Source: Pelodera strongyloides (lineage: Eukaryota > Nematoda > Chromadorea > Rhabditida > Rhabditidae). Taken from it: a DNA stretch of 64,000 bases. Positions 54,101 to 64,000 of the stretch are shown here, piece after piece. A model generated the notes under the pieces. It ran no database searches. It had not been told where the DNA came from and was given only the letters and a program-made list of their open reading frames with translations. How positions within the stretch are numbered: position 1 is the stretch's first letter; each line of letters starts with the position of its first letter. The stretch spans positions 174,450 through 238,449 of the forward strand of contig JAANDG010000191.1 of the NCBI GenBank assembly GCA_036852015.1, written 5' to 3'. A program made the translations under genes and the position numbers.

Positions 54101-57100
54101 CTTCCAGGTATAATTTGCCCTCTAATGGCCGTGGTCACTTCGTTCGGGTTGATTCAATGGTGCGGATATTGGTACAATGCAATTGTCAACGTCTCTCCGT
54201 TCTTGGTGCTATGTGAGTTGTGTTTCAATGTCTCTGAGGGTTTTTTATGGGGTATTGGCTCTTTACTATGCGTGCTAGCTGATTTAGCTACAGCAACCAT
54301 AAGTCCGGCATCTGTTTCTCTGTTTTTGTGAAGTAGTCAAGCACCAAGCGATTACGGACTTAAATTACCTTCTGCTTGAAAGTGCTATGCTTTACAATAC
54401 TTTTTTGCTCGTTTAACGATGCTGACAGCAGCTTTCAAAATACCTAAACCAATCTTACCATTAGTGACCTTTCTCCGAAAGCTACTCATCTTTGTGATTG
54501 GTAGATATTTTATTTTATGTTACGCTCGTTCAGGCATTTACAGGCACAGGTGTTGGTATTACTTATTCAGGCATTGGTATCGATGATTTGTTTATAATGG
54601 CGGGTGCTTGGCACAGAACCAATCCCTCTTTATCGCCAGCTAGAAGAATGGCCGATACCATGCAAGAAGCTGCCGTGGCAATTACAATTACATCAGTAAC
54701 CGATGTGGTAAGTTTTTTCTTGCACGTCATTCCCTCTTTTTAAAAGTACGGCCCATTCTTATCGGCGTGGTGGGTATATGAAGTCAGTTTTCAAGAGCAT
54801 GGACTTTTTTTCACAAGTATGACACCATACCAACCTGATTGGTGTATTTACGACGGATTAAATTTTGTCAGCCTTGTTTATATTGGACAAATATTTTGGA
54901 AATGTAACTGCATATCAGCATATTACCGCTTCAAGAACCGTACAGTTCTCTCTTTTTCAAGAGTGGAATAGTGTCGTTAGAATAGCCAATACTAACAATA
55001 AATAAAGATCTAGCCAACTCAGATTGGCAGTTATTGATTTATTATTGTCAGGCTTCCTTCGGTATTGGATGTTTCACACCCCTTCCCGGAGTGAAAATGT
55101 TCTGTCTCTACACGTGTCTACAGTGCTTATTTACTTATATCTATCAGTTGTGGTGAGTTCACTAAATATTGATTTCACTGAGTAATTACACAGTTAATTA
55201 CCCAGTCTGGGACAAACTGAAAGCCCACCCGTTTCGTGGAAGTAGTGAGTACGTGACTACATCTAAGCCTAGCTGGCGATTTAGAGTTGTAAATTTCAAC
55301 CCAAAACAAGTATTACGGGAATAGAGCCCGGCTTCTATGGGGCAATGGGCCACCTCTTAGCCACTCGGCTACCGCCACCATCACCAAATGCGATGATAAT
55401 ATTGGGTGATAAAGCCTGCCGGTTTTAGGTTCTTCGCTCCAGTAATGGCCTATGCAGCAGAGATGGAAGATCATGGAATACACTCTTTCTTATTCACACA
55501 GGCATTGGAACCTTCTCAAGCTGGTATGTTTTCCACTTTTGCCATGATAATGAAACAACACATTTTGTTGGTTTTTTGGCCTTTTTCTGGCCTTTTTCTG
55601 TCATCCAGGCCTTTTTCTGATTCTGGCCTTTTTCTGTCATTCAGGCCTTTTTCTGATTCTGGCCTTTTTCTATCATTCAGGCATTCAGGTAATACTATTT
55701 GCCTTTTCAGACACGAAAATGAAACAATATTTGCTATCTGGTTCGGTATGTCGCAAGGCATCTTTCCCGCAGAAAACACCACTGGAAGAGCCAGAGGATA
55801 ACCCTGTGGTTGGTTTTATTTCGAAGCCTATTTTAAAATAAATTTTTTCAACTAGTTTTTTTATTTGTTTGCTTTTTTTCTTGGTAGAGAGAACCGCGCA
55901 GTGCTGTTTCCAAAAACATGGCCCAAAACAAACCAAAATTCCAATAGGACTCAAATTCAGTTGTTTACCTAAAAAGAATTCCCTGCTCCAGTAAGTATTT
56001 GTATTCTAGTAAAAAGTACCAAAATTATTTGAATTGGATGACATGTGGATCAAATTGATTTTTTTTGTCTAGAAAACAACGTTCTATTTGCCGGATGAAA
56101 CATTGAGCAATTGCGTTAGTTGCATTTCTTGTCAGAGTGTCAATGTGTGTTTTTTGTGTGGAACACTGTCGTAGTACGAAAATGTTTTCTGTGTTGTTGT
56201 TGTGGTGTGCTTCTAGTGAGTGCACTTTGAAGTCTGTATTGCTGTAATTATTGCACACTTCGTAACTCGGATCCAGGTTCAGTAAAAGTGCACATTGTGT
56301 GACAATGTGTGAAACGCTGCGGCGCTTCCTGTCATGCGTCAAACTTGGGATTTTGGGATTTTGCCGCTAGCACATATTTTATACCATGCTCTTATTTTAG
56401 GTCAAAGCGCCTACGAAAACATCAACATCGAGAAAATGGAGTGAGATGATCAGTGACGCGTTTCGAGTTCTGGAAACTCCTTTGGACGAAAGTGAAAAGG
56501 TAGGAAGTCCTTGTGAATTATTACACGGAAAGACAACGTGAAACACCACGTCATCGCCGCCCACAAAAAAATATGGTGCGCCAAAGGTGTGCGGCGGATC
56601 CGCAACTCCAGCGAGCGCGCGCACCCTAGAAGTGGGGCAACGCGCCCCTGTTATTGTGGGCGATCGCGATGGTGCGGAGTTGCACATCATGTAGAAGGTC
56701 GAAGATGTTAGCATGTAATTTTTTAAATATAATATGACATGTTAAAGGTTAAAGCTAGGAATGTTCTTCAGCGCCCCGAAGGGGTCCCTGTAGTCCGCTC
56801 TGGTCTACCGTAGTAGTGCGCTCAAGAGAATAGAATAGGCCATCTTTGATTACGTAATGGGTGGCCAGCCCATGTTCTTTATGTTTATTATTTCAGCACG
56901 TTGAAGAAGTGACTCCAGAAGAAACTTTTGTCAACAAATTATTCAAAGAAGTCATCGGGCCTTTTATTCTCGAGAAGAGCACTCAGGTTGGGCTGCATCA
57001 CATTTTGGAACTACATGGGAAATGGGTGAACCAACTTGGTGCCGGTTCACTGGTTTTTTCGTTGGCCAACCCACTTGGTGACCACTTCGTTACCAATTTT

Positions 57101-60100
57101 CATCGAAAACTGTCAACTGGTCATGAACTAGTCACGAACCGGTCACCAAATGGTTTTTTCGGTAAAAACTGTTTGGTGGCCGGCGAACGGTGGTTTTTTT
57201 CAGTGGTTTCGACAAGTATTTCGTTTTCCTGTGTACTGAACGGTACAAAAAAGGTAGATAGGCCGTCATGAACCAATTCGGATACCAACTCCGCGGCGGG
57301 ATTCTGCGCGGCACTATAGCCGGCCCCGCAATCAATGACGTTGACAAGTCGACATAGACCATCAGCTCTTTCTCCTGCTCTTCAATAGTAAACCCATTTC
57401 GTTTAGGTAGCCGCAGCCGTTGTGTTCCTCTTGTACATAACGTTTGCCATCCTCGGCTGTATGCACCTTCGTGAAGGACTCAGTCCAAAGTTTCTCGTCC
57501 GAGAGAGTTTTTATCTCTCCAATTTCTATCGCCTAATCGATGAGACGTTCTGGAATGAAGGTATGGTATGATGATTACTTACGCTTGTGTGTCTCCTAAC
57601 ATAGAGGTATCTGACGTTACAGTGAGTTACGTAAAGAACAGCAGTATCTTGCTGCAAAAAAAAAGATAAAATGATTTACCAACCGAAATCCGCAGAAACG
57701 GTGCAGGCGGTCTTGCAGAGCGCATCAGGCAAATCTTCTCGGGAAGACGATTTATCTACGCCGGTTTTAGCCAGCTACCAACTTTTATGCCTTAAGTTTG
57801 GTGACGGGTTCCGGGCTGGGATTGAACCAGTGACCGGTGGCGTGAGCCACGGGTCACTGGTACCACGGCCCGCCCATCTTGCTGCAAGCATTATGAAATT
57901 TGCTTGCAGCAAGATTCGACTAGGTTACTAAGGTTGCCCGCGTATCTTCTCCTAACCATGTTTAAAAAAAACTTGCAAGAAAATTTATAAATCGCTAACT
58001 TTCGGGGGGCAGTCTACCATTCTCCCCTTTTAGGTCTCCAGATGCAAGTAGTTGTCTCTAACCCTCCCGACCTCTCCGATCCCACAGAAAGAGCCGAGTT
58101 TTCCTCAATGCTCCGAGCATTTGAGAACACCGAATATACGATGAAACATAACGCGACAATGTTATGGCTGACCGCTTATGAGAAATACCTTCAGGAACAA
58201 GAGGAGGAGTTTCATATAGAAATGCCTAGGAAGTAGGTATTTACCTCGATTTGGCTTGATTGATTTATTACACCATTTTTCCGTACATCACCCACACAGT
58301 TAGAACGTTAGAAGCCATCGATAACTTAGGCTTAGGCTTAGGCTTAGGGTAGAAAAAAAGGATTGCCGCGGGCGCCTCATAAACAAACAAAAACAAATCA
58401 GAATATCCGGAAAAAAAAACACAGGAAAGATTTTTAGTTGTCAGCACAATTCCACTCAGCCTTGAAACTGGACAACTGTCAGTATTGCGTTCGATTACAT
58501 AACCTTATATGTAAAAAATGCATTTAGCACCACTGAATGGTACCGCCGGTGTCGTGATTGGGTAATAATTGCGGGCGGTCGTCGTCTTTGGGAAATGGAT
58601 ATGGTATGGGGACAGGGAGAGGTGAGAAATTGCATTTTGTAGCGCACAGTTGCTTCACAAAATCCAACAATTGAAGCAAAAAAAAAAACGAAATCCCATA
58701 GTGAAGGCATTTTTTTGGAGGGGTTTGAAACTGTTTTTCTTCTTATCCAAAAGTTTTTATTTATTTTTGTTTTCACTTTCATTTCATTACCTACAAAACG
58801 TGAGCTGTTTTTTGAGCCCAACATGCAAAACCGGCTTGACATTCCCTTTAAAGCCTTTGCATTCTGTCCAAAGGTTTAACTGTGAGCGTGTACGTGAATG
58901 GCAAATATCAGCTAAAGGCTAATGGCATAAATGGTCTGATTTCAGGACAAGAATCACTTGAAGACATTCCGTTTTCAAGTAGGACTACGGCACTATAACT
59001 CACCAGTCGACCACACAAACAGGTTATACATTATACCGGCCACGCCGCCTGATTGTGAGGCGTCTTTCCATACTTATGAAACGTCTGTAAAATCTTTACG
59101 AATGAAGACATACTTCGTTCTTTTACATGAGAATATTCTACGTTGAGCTGCGGCACTCTTTCATTTCCAAAGCGGAACAATTCAGTCGAATTATACTTCC
59201 GTAACGTGGGTGCATAATAACAGAGGCAGAGTAGAGTAAGCCCACGGCCTAAGACTAACAACGTAACAACAAGAAGTCAGCAGTACACGCTACAGTTACT
59301 CTTTTATATAGTAAGATTTGTGCATCGCGCTCATACAACCACATTGACTAACTGTAAGCAAGACTGAGTCTGATCTCCAGACGGTTTGATTATGTGTGCG
59401 CAAACCACACTGTTGATCGGCCATATCGGTGAATAAATCGCCCGACGTTTTTCCTGGTATATAAGGCTTTGAAATATTCTCGGAATATTTCAGCTGTAAG
59501 TTGATGAGACACATCGCTGCACAATTCTCCAAATACAATGTGTCCACCTTCCATGAATATTATCCATTCGCTGATCAAGTGAGTTGAACATTGTTTGCTC
59601 TTTAGGAATCAATTAAAGGGACCGGCTCACCTTAAATTGTACCTGTTTTTTTTGTTTCTTTATTTTCTATAAGGGATAATAAAAATTTGGAATACAAAAA
59701 GAAGTGTTCAATTTCAATACTCACGAAGATGTTAGGTGATAAAGTGGTGGATCGATCGGCCCGAAATGAAAAAGTGTACTTGTCCTGCCTTGTTTGTATG
59801 GGACAATTAACACTTTTTCATTTCGGGCCGATCGATCCACCACTTTATCACCTAATATCTTCGTGAGTATTGAAATTGAACACTACTTTTTGTATTCCAA
59901 ATTTTTATTATCCCTTATAGAAAATAAAGAAACAAAAAAAACAGACACGATTTGAGGTGAGCCGATCCCTTTAAGACGAAAAAGTTTGACGATGAACCTG
60001 GCTAGCTACCTAGCCTCTTGAAGAGTTTCGTCAGATATAAACCCTAATTTGAAAACTTATCTTGAGAAATTTACAGATAAATTATACTTACTAGCTTACC

Positions 60101-63100
60101 ACTTATGTTAGAGCCTAAATTTATATATGCGCATATGTAGAAAATATGTGGTCAGTGTATTTTTTGCAGTACCTCGAATTGAAGCCATCTTTAACGAGAA
60201 ACTTTATCATGGGACTTCTATCAATGTTAGTCGTGTCAATGATTATGATCCCTGATTGGAGAGCGGCTGTCAGTGTGGTCATCGCGATTGCAAGTATTAA
60301 CATTGGTAAGTGTGTAGCTTATGACAATGATTCGCTTAGTGTTTCTCGAAGTTAAAGCGAAATACCGGTCGTTTTTTGAAACGCATAGTGGACAACTGCA
60401 TTCTTATGCATTTATGCTAATTTGCGCGAATTTAGCTCGTTTTTTATTATAATTTATTTTCATTTGCATACGCTGCATAAGAATGCTGGTGTACTCGATG
60501 TGTTTCAAAAACCGACCGGTATTTCGGTGTGACAAGTTATCTGTGCTTGTTGTTAGTATTTCTCGAAGTTGACGTAGAGTGTGTTGGTCGTCAGCTTCAT
60601 AGCTTGGCGTAATGAACAACGAATAGTTAGAGTCTTCGAGTTTATTACGACTCCCGGTAAGACAAATCGGACAGATGTAAACCAACTCTCTATGTCAACG
60701 TTTCACCTTTCGGCGTCTTCACGACAAAGGAAAAAAATAATGAACAAATATAAAACTTTCGCAAAAAATAAGCTGAAGTTACTGTACTGAAGTGTCGCAT
60801 TGTTGTGATAGCAGTAGGTGTAAATTTTTATCGCATCAAAGTACTTCCATCGCTAAACGTTTAGGCGTCCTCGGCTACATGACCTATTGGGGAGTCAATC
60901 TCGACTCCGTATCAGTAATAACCGTAATTATGTGTGTCGGTTTCGCTGTTGACCTGTCGGCGCATATTGCCTACGCTTACTCGCAGGTAAGAAGGCTAAA
61001 TCAATGTTACGGATATCTTTAAAGCGAAATACCGGCCGGTTTTTGAAACACATCGAGTACACCAGCATCCTTATGCAGCTTATGCAAATGAGCATGCATT
61101 AAAGTAAAAAAATCGAGCTAAATTCCAGCAACTGAGCGTAAATACGCAGGAATACAGTTGCCCCCGATGCATTCGAAAACCGGATGGTGTTTCGCCTTAA
61201 TTGTACTAGAACTTGAAATGGACATATCGAGTCTTTTGGTTTATATTATACTTATATGCTTCTATAATTTCTCTAATCGAAGCAAGCAACAGAGAAGATC
61301 AATAATTTTTGTATTTTTGTATTTTTGTATAAAATTTAATTTTTTGAATTTTTTCATATTTTTCCATTTAGACGTATGGCACCGCACACGAACGAGCCGT
61401 TGAAGCATTGGAAACACTGGGATGGCCTGTATTTTTGGTAGATTTTTTTTAATTTCTCCTTTTTTTTAGCTATTTAAAGTTTAAAGTATTAAGCTGACCC
61501 GGCAATTAATTGATAAATTAAAACGGTGTAGACTACTTGAATCCCTCGATATTGAAAGAAGGATTCCTATCCAATGTTATATAAAACTAGCAAATCAATT
61601 CTACAAACTCGTTTTAGGGCGCGTCCTCAACTCTTCTGGGCATTTGCGTACTCACCCTTGTGGACGCGTATATTATTATCATTTTCTTCAAAACTGTTTT
61701 CCTTGTCATATCATTCAGGTAAAATTATTTGAAGCAATAGAGATAACAATGAACTTATAATTTTTAAACATTATAAGGCTAATAAATTATAATTATTGGA
61801 TATAAGCAATATTTTTCAGTATGACATGTCAACTTAGTGTGTCACAAGCTGCTCACAATCTGAACCTTAAATTTGCCACGGACCTCTCTAGCGAGTTCTT
61901 AGCTTGCCTTGGAGTCTAACAACATAGTTTGGGTTTCATCCGAGAGCCCCCTTTTCCAGTTGTCGCCCTGATTTTGCTCCTAGATCAAAAATTGAACTTC
62001 TTTCGGATTTATTTGTAAAACGTTACAGTATGTTGCACGGTCTTCTCTTCCTTCCCATACTTCTGATGTTCTTGATTCCGGACGAAAGAAAAAGAAAGAC
62101 ACCGCCTCCACCACAAGTGAAGAAGATCTGGTGGGTTTATTGATTGAATTAATTTGGATTTTTGCTGACATTTCATTTCGGAACTTTACGCCTACAACTT
62201 TACGCACATGGGAATGCCCATGGCCATGGCCTCAATTTATGAGTTTATCCTCTTGCATTGCTAACGTTGCTATCGATTGGCTACTATGTAGCGCCATTAT
62301 CATTGATAACAATAATTCAAGTTGCTTGTTTTTCAGTGACGTCACACCAAACCCTCAACAAATTCGATCAATACTCAAACCACATCGATCGAGTGAGGCA
62401 AAGGAAGAGATGAAAGGGCGAGGTAATCGATTCGCCGAAGATGGATCGATATCGAGAAGGAGTGTATGTTTGTCCACTTGCATAATACATCGGCATAACG
62501 TTAATAATAATAATAATAATTTATTACGCACACGTAAACATTTATGACAAAACATATGTCAGTACGGTTTTGCCGAGTAATAATAACAACACATAACACA
62601 AAGGTGAATAAAGCGAATCGAATAAATACAGTTCAGTTGATTTTTTACCAACTGCACTTGACAGATATAAAAATCCGGCATAGCAGGACCCGGTCGTGAA
62701 AACACATTGTATACAGCGAAATACTGGCCGATTTTTGGAACGCACCGTGGACATCAGAATTGTTACGTATTTGTTAATTTGCTCTCTTTAGCTCGGTTTT
62801 TAGTCCAATTTATGCCCATTATATTAACCCTTTGTTCCATGAAGTCGAAAACCGGCCGGTATAACAAAATAACTGAACTCGGAATCTTACCAATTGCGCA
62901 CAATATTTGACAACCCGATTATCACATTTTTTTTAATTTGTAGTAAATATTCATTTTTCTTCCATTCAGAGATCATCAAGTGCTACATCACTTCGGCAGT
63001 TGGAGCCAATAGGCGAAACCTCAGAAAGAGAGGAGAGCGAGGTAGAAATGTTTTCCTAAAAACTAGAAACTTTTGTCGGTGTGCCCAGCGTGAGCCGCGC

Positions 63101-63447
63101 AGCGCCTGACTGTGGGTGTTTAATTTATCGGCGTGGCATTAGCGAATAAAATTTATAGACTCTTGGTGTCGTCAGGACAGGGCTACCTGTGCGCTGACGA
63201 AAAATGTTTTAATGTTTTCCATGCTCGGGTATGTAAGTAATTTGTACTTTAGGTTGATGAGGTGGTGGAAAGTGTCCCGCACAACAAAAAGACCGAAACT
63301 ACAACGTCCAATACGAAATCAGAGACGGCACAGATTCGTGAGGGCCAAAAAGTTACTACGCCGCGAACGGAACAACAAGACGCAGGCTCCTCTACCTCCA
63401 GCATAGAAGAATCTGGCAATCCGCCAAAAATAATCAACCCAAAATAA
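48192..63447 (+). CDS. Patched-related (PTR) membrane protein with sterol-sensing domain
   Basis: About 30 coding exons, roughly 1065 residues: 48192-48338, 48600-48662, 49687-49771, 50023-50105, 50362-50415, 50750-50890, 51202-51348, 51706-51778, 52399-52485, 52993-53109, 54108-54212, 54571-54707, 55052-55152, 55429-55523, 55711-55808, 56401-56499, 56897-56986, 57407-57560, 58034-58232, about 58874-58918, 58946-59022, 59494-59578, 60170-60305, 60865-60986, 61372-61437, 61618-61718, 62029-62130, 62337-62463, 62970-63041, 63253-63447. The N-terminus has a first span (FILLVTSIAFTLFSSIGFLW) and a luminal DPEFVFSPDNAPWRRER motif. The sterol-sensing region carries IGIDDLFIMAGAWHRT; the second half carries VGFAVDLSAHIAYAYSQ, TLGWPVFL and MLHGLLFLPILLMFLIP. 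These are the paired RND-type GxxxD elements of Patched-like transporters. The tail is Pro-, then Ser/Glu/Lys-rich and cytoplasmic. In nematodes the family acts in moulting, cuticle and osmotic control. Phases agree except around 58232-58946. Confidence 0.93.
48640..48960. repeat. Tandem duplication containing the end of a PTR exon
   Basis: A segment beginning CATGGAGACGAGAAAGAGCT with the exon 2 donor (GTACGTTAG) and about 110 bp of intron is present at 48645 and again from 48795. Both copies keep ATTTTGACTGGAAATTCG and AGTAGAGGGCATGGAAGAAT. Confidence 0.85.
49094..49511. repeat. Fold-back element, TTAAAGGGTCAGGCCCATTT ends
   Basis: Roughly 420 bp palindrome with ends TTAAAGGGTCAGGCCCATTT and inverted AAATGGGCCTGACCCTTTAA. 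Intron 2 of the PTR gene. It abuts the next element, sharing one TTAA. Confidence 0.9.
49508..49669. repeat. Fold-back element, TTAAAGCGAAATGTTAGCC ends
   Basis: Near-perfect 160 bp palindrome around CTGCCGTGGACGATCG; arms TTTGCATATGATAAGCAAAT and TTTTGTACG. Ends in TTAA, 17 bp before PTR exon 3. Confidence 0.9.
50388..50607. repeat. Tandem duplication of PTR exon 5 end, donor and MITE start
   Basis: A unit of about 110 bp (AGTGGAAGTTGAGGGCAGAA, the donor GAG|GTTGGT, intron, then the first 30 bp of a MITE) is repeated immediately at 50498-50607. The MITE continues only after the second unit (to 50713). Confidence 0.88.
50573..50713. repeat. TTAA-GCGAAATACCGG MITE, shortened
   Basis: Left end ATTAAACGAAATACGGCC (deletions of single bases), right end GGCCGGTAATTCGCTTTAA; interior truncated. 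Intron 5 of the PTR gene. Confidence 0.82.
51816..51999. repeat. TTAA-GCGAAATACCGG MITE copy
   Basis: Complete; the GGGGTCTATTGGGGTCT subfamily. Intron 8 of the PTR gene. Confidence 0.88.
53501..53552. other. Two adjacent perfect hairpins
   Basis: GAAGAGCCCTACGGGCTCTTC (53501-53521, given as arms GAAGAGCCC and GGGCTCTTC around TAC) and AATCGGCCTTCGGCCGATT (53534-53552, triloop TTC). GC-rich stems in an AT-rich intron of the PTR gene. Confidence 0.8.
53741..53824 (+). pseudogene. tRNA-like sequence
   Basis: It has an A-box-like TAGTTCAACAGGTAGAGC, a B box GGGTTCGAATCTC, and a 3' end GCCAGCAGCA. The acceptor strands pair poorly (GCTAGCA against CAGCAGC), so it is probably a pseudogene or the head of a SINE. 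In the PTR intron 53110-54107. Confidence 0.5.
55570..55688. repeat. Minisatellite GGCCTTTTTCTG
   Basis: Units of 12 to 33 bp (GGCCTTTTTCTG, GGCCTTTTTCTGATTCT, GTCATTCAGGCC) repeated about six times in a PTR intron, close to the next acceptor. It produces long open frames on both strands. Confidence 0.88.
56530..56700. repeat. GC-rich intronic block
   Basis: GC-rich words (GTGCGGCGGATCCGCAACTC, GCGAGCGCGCGCACC, GGGGCAACGCGCCCC) with inverted partial repeats in a PTR intron. Style similar to the other GC-rich blocks, sequence different. Confidence 0.5.
57020..57215. repeat. GGTGACC-rich repeat, copy 2
   Basis: Same word order as 30830-31015 (GGTTCACTGGTTTTTTCGTT, GGCCAACCCACTTGGTGACC, GGTCACCAAATGGTTTTTTC) in a PTR intron. 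Confidence 0.75.
58328..58350. repeat. Interstitial telomeric repeat (TTAGGC)n
   Basis: Just under four units of TTAGGC in a PTR intron. Confidence 0.85.
59088..59207. repeat. Dispersed repeat shared with 21587-21703
   Basis: AAAATCTTTACGAATGAAGA, CGTTCTTTTACATGAGA and GCGGCACTCTTTCAT occur in the same order at both places. It begins soon after a PTR exon and extends the exon's frame by chance. Confidence 0.75.
59613..59974. repeat. TTAAAGGGATC fold-back element, complete
   Basis: About 360 bp palindrome, TTAAAGGGACCGGCTCACCT to GAGCCGATCCCTTTAA. Intron of the PTR gene. Confidence 0.92.
60352..60529. repeat. TTAA-GCGAAATACCGG MITE copy
   Basis: Left end intact with ACCGGTCG; right end ACCGGTATTTCGGTGTGA, with the terminal TTAA lost. 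PTR intron. Confidence 0.85.
61018..61200. repeat. TTAA-GCGAAATACCGG MITE copy
   Basis: Left end intact; right end GGATGGTGTTTCGCCTTAA. PTR intron, 32 bp after an exon. Confidence 0.87.
62711..62866. repeat. TTAA-GCGAAATACCGG MITE, decayed
   Basis: Left end ACAGCGAAATACTGGCCG, right end GAAAACCGGCCGGTATAAC. PTR intron. Confidence 0.75.
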
Positions 63448-63561
63448 ACTTAAATCTCTCTTATTGAGTAAATGAGTAAATATTGTTATCACTTATAAAT
63501 TATATTATATATATTGCACCCACATAAATCTTTCAGGCGCTCATACTAACAAGTGTGGGTT

Positions 63562-63732
63562 CTAATTTCTAATTATATTTATCAGCAGTCTCAATGAAAA
63601 AATTACCGGAGCTGTGTTTCCCTTCTTATTCTTGCCCTCTGGTGCATCAAAATATAGATCCGGGTGCAAGTTATGCATATTTTTCACGTAGAAAACCATG
63701 GTGCAAACAATCACGTCATACTTCGTTGGCAT
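63562..63732 (-). CDS. Possible exon of a gene entering from the right
   Basis: After an ATCTAG acceptor the minus strand reads MPTKYDVIVCTMVFYVKNMH, then NLHPDLYFDAPEGKNKKG, and either splices at GTAATT (63606) or stops at 63562 after 56 codons. Composition looks coding; family not recognised. The remaining right edge (63733-64000) shows nothing supportable. Confidence 0.35.
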   Translation of the reverse strand: MPTKYDVIVCTMVFYVKNMHNLHPDLYFDAPEGKNKKGNTAPVIFSLRLLINIIRN

Positions 63733-64000
63733 CTAGATAAAACACCCTGTACGTTCAGATCATTATTTATATACGTAAACTTAAAAAAAAAATGAATTGA
63801 TTGTATTTGTAGAGATCACTGTTTTCTTGTTTTTGTGTGATATTTGCTTTCATGTAAATAAACATTTTACGTTTTTTTCTTACAACATACGTACAAGATG
63901 TTTACAGCAAAACATAAAAGAATTCAAGCGCCTCGTTTTATGGTGGATTTGGATTTGGGCACCACTATGATACTGTCACTGAGCAAACTTGGCCGGTGCG

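Noticed and set aside
55406..55801. 131-codon open frame spanning two PTR exons
   Set aside because: It reads through the intron minisatellite; the PTR frame requires splicing at 55523 and 55711.
55889..55991. Extra PTR exon (open frame TAQCCFQKHGPKQTKIPIG)
   Set aside because: The flanking exons 55711-55808 and 56401-56499 already join in phase 0, and the segment does not resemble the family.

Overview
This window looks like nuclear DNA from a nematode. Protein-coding genes are cut into many short exons with GT/AG introns, and the introns are packed with inverted-repeat elements. Interstitial arrays of TTAGGC, the nematode telomere unit, occur at five places. The gene families also fit: a Patched-related (PTR) protein, tandem GT11 fucosyltransferase-like genes and a DB-module secreted protein. 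The species was not determined. All gene models were assembled by eye from splice signals, reading-phase continuity and paralogue comparison. No database search was possible.

Layout. 1-1.9 kb: repeats and a possible minus-strand gene fragment. 1.9-9.0 kb and 10.1-16.2 kb (+): two tandem, 13-exon, type II membrane GT11-like glycosyltransferase genes; most of their exons have exactly the same length. 17.0-17.75 kb (-): a two-exon, secreted Tyr/Asn/Gln-rich protein. 18.7-20.3 kb (-): a 153-residue protein with four predicted membrane spans. 25.1-30.8 kb (-): the 5' part or whole of another multi-span membrane protein. 32.5-36.3 kb: two intron-containing tRNA-Tyr genes in opposite orientation, plus three small secreted-protein genes. 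Two of these are paralogous three-cysteine peptides in opposite orientation; the third carries an in-frame stop in its signal-peptide exon. 37.7-40.9 kb (-): a multi-exon secreted DB-module protein. 40.9-48.2 kb: mostly repeats, a tRNA-Asn, and one or two orphan exons. 48.2-63.4 kb (+): a complete Patched-related gene of about 30 exons. 63.5-63.7 kb (-): a possible exon of a further gene.

Repeats. The most abundant family is a roughly 110-185 bp element with ends like TTAAAGCGAAATACCGG, present in at least 16 copies, nearly all in introns. Larger fold-back elements, also bounded by TTAA, begin TTAAAGGG; in one place three are nested inside each other. GC-rich modular repeats, microsatellites and a minisatellite fill other introns.

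Nothing suggests that the genes form one pathway. The common theme is secretion and the cell surface: Golgi glycosylation, a membrane sterol-sensing-type transporter, secreted cysteine-rich and tyrosine-rich products.
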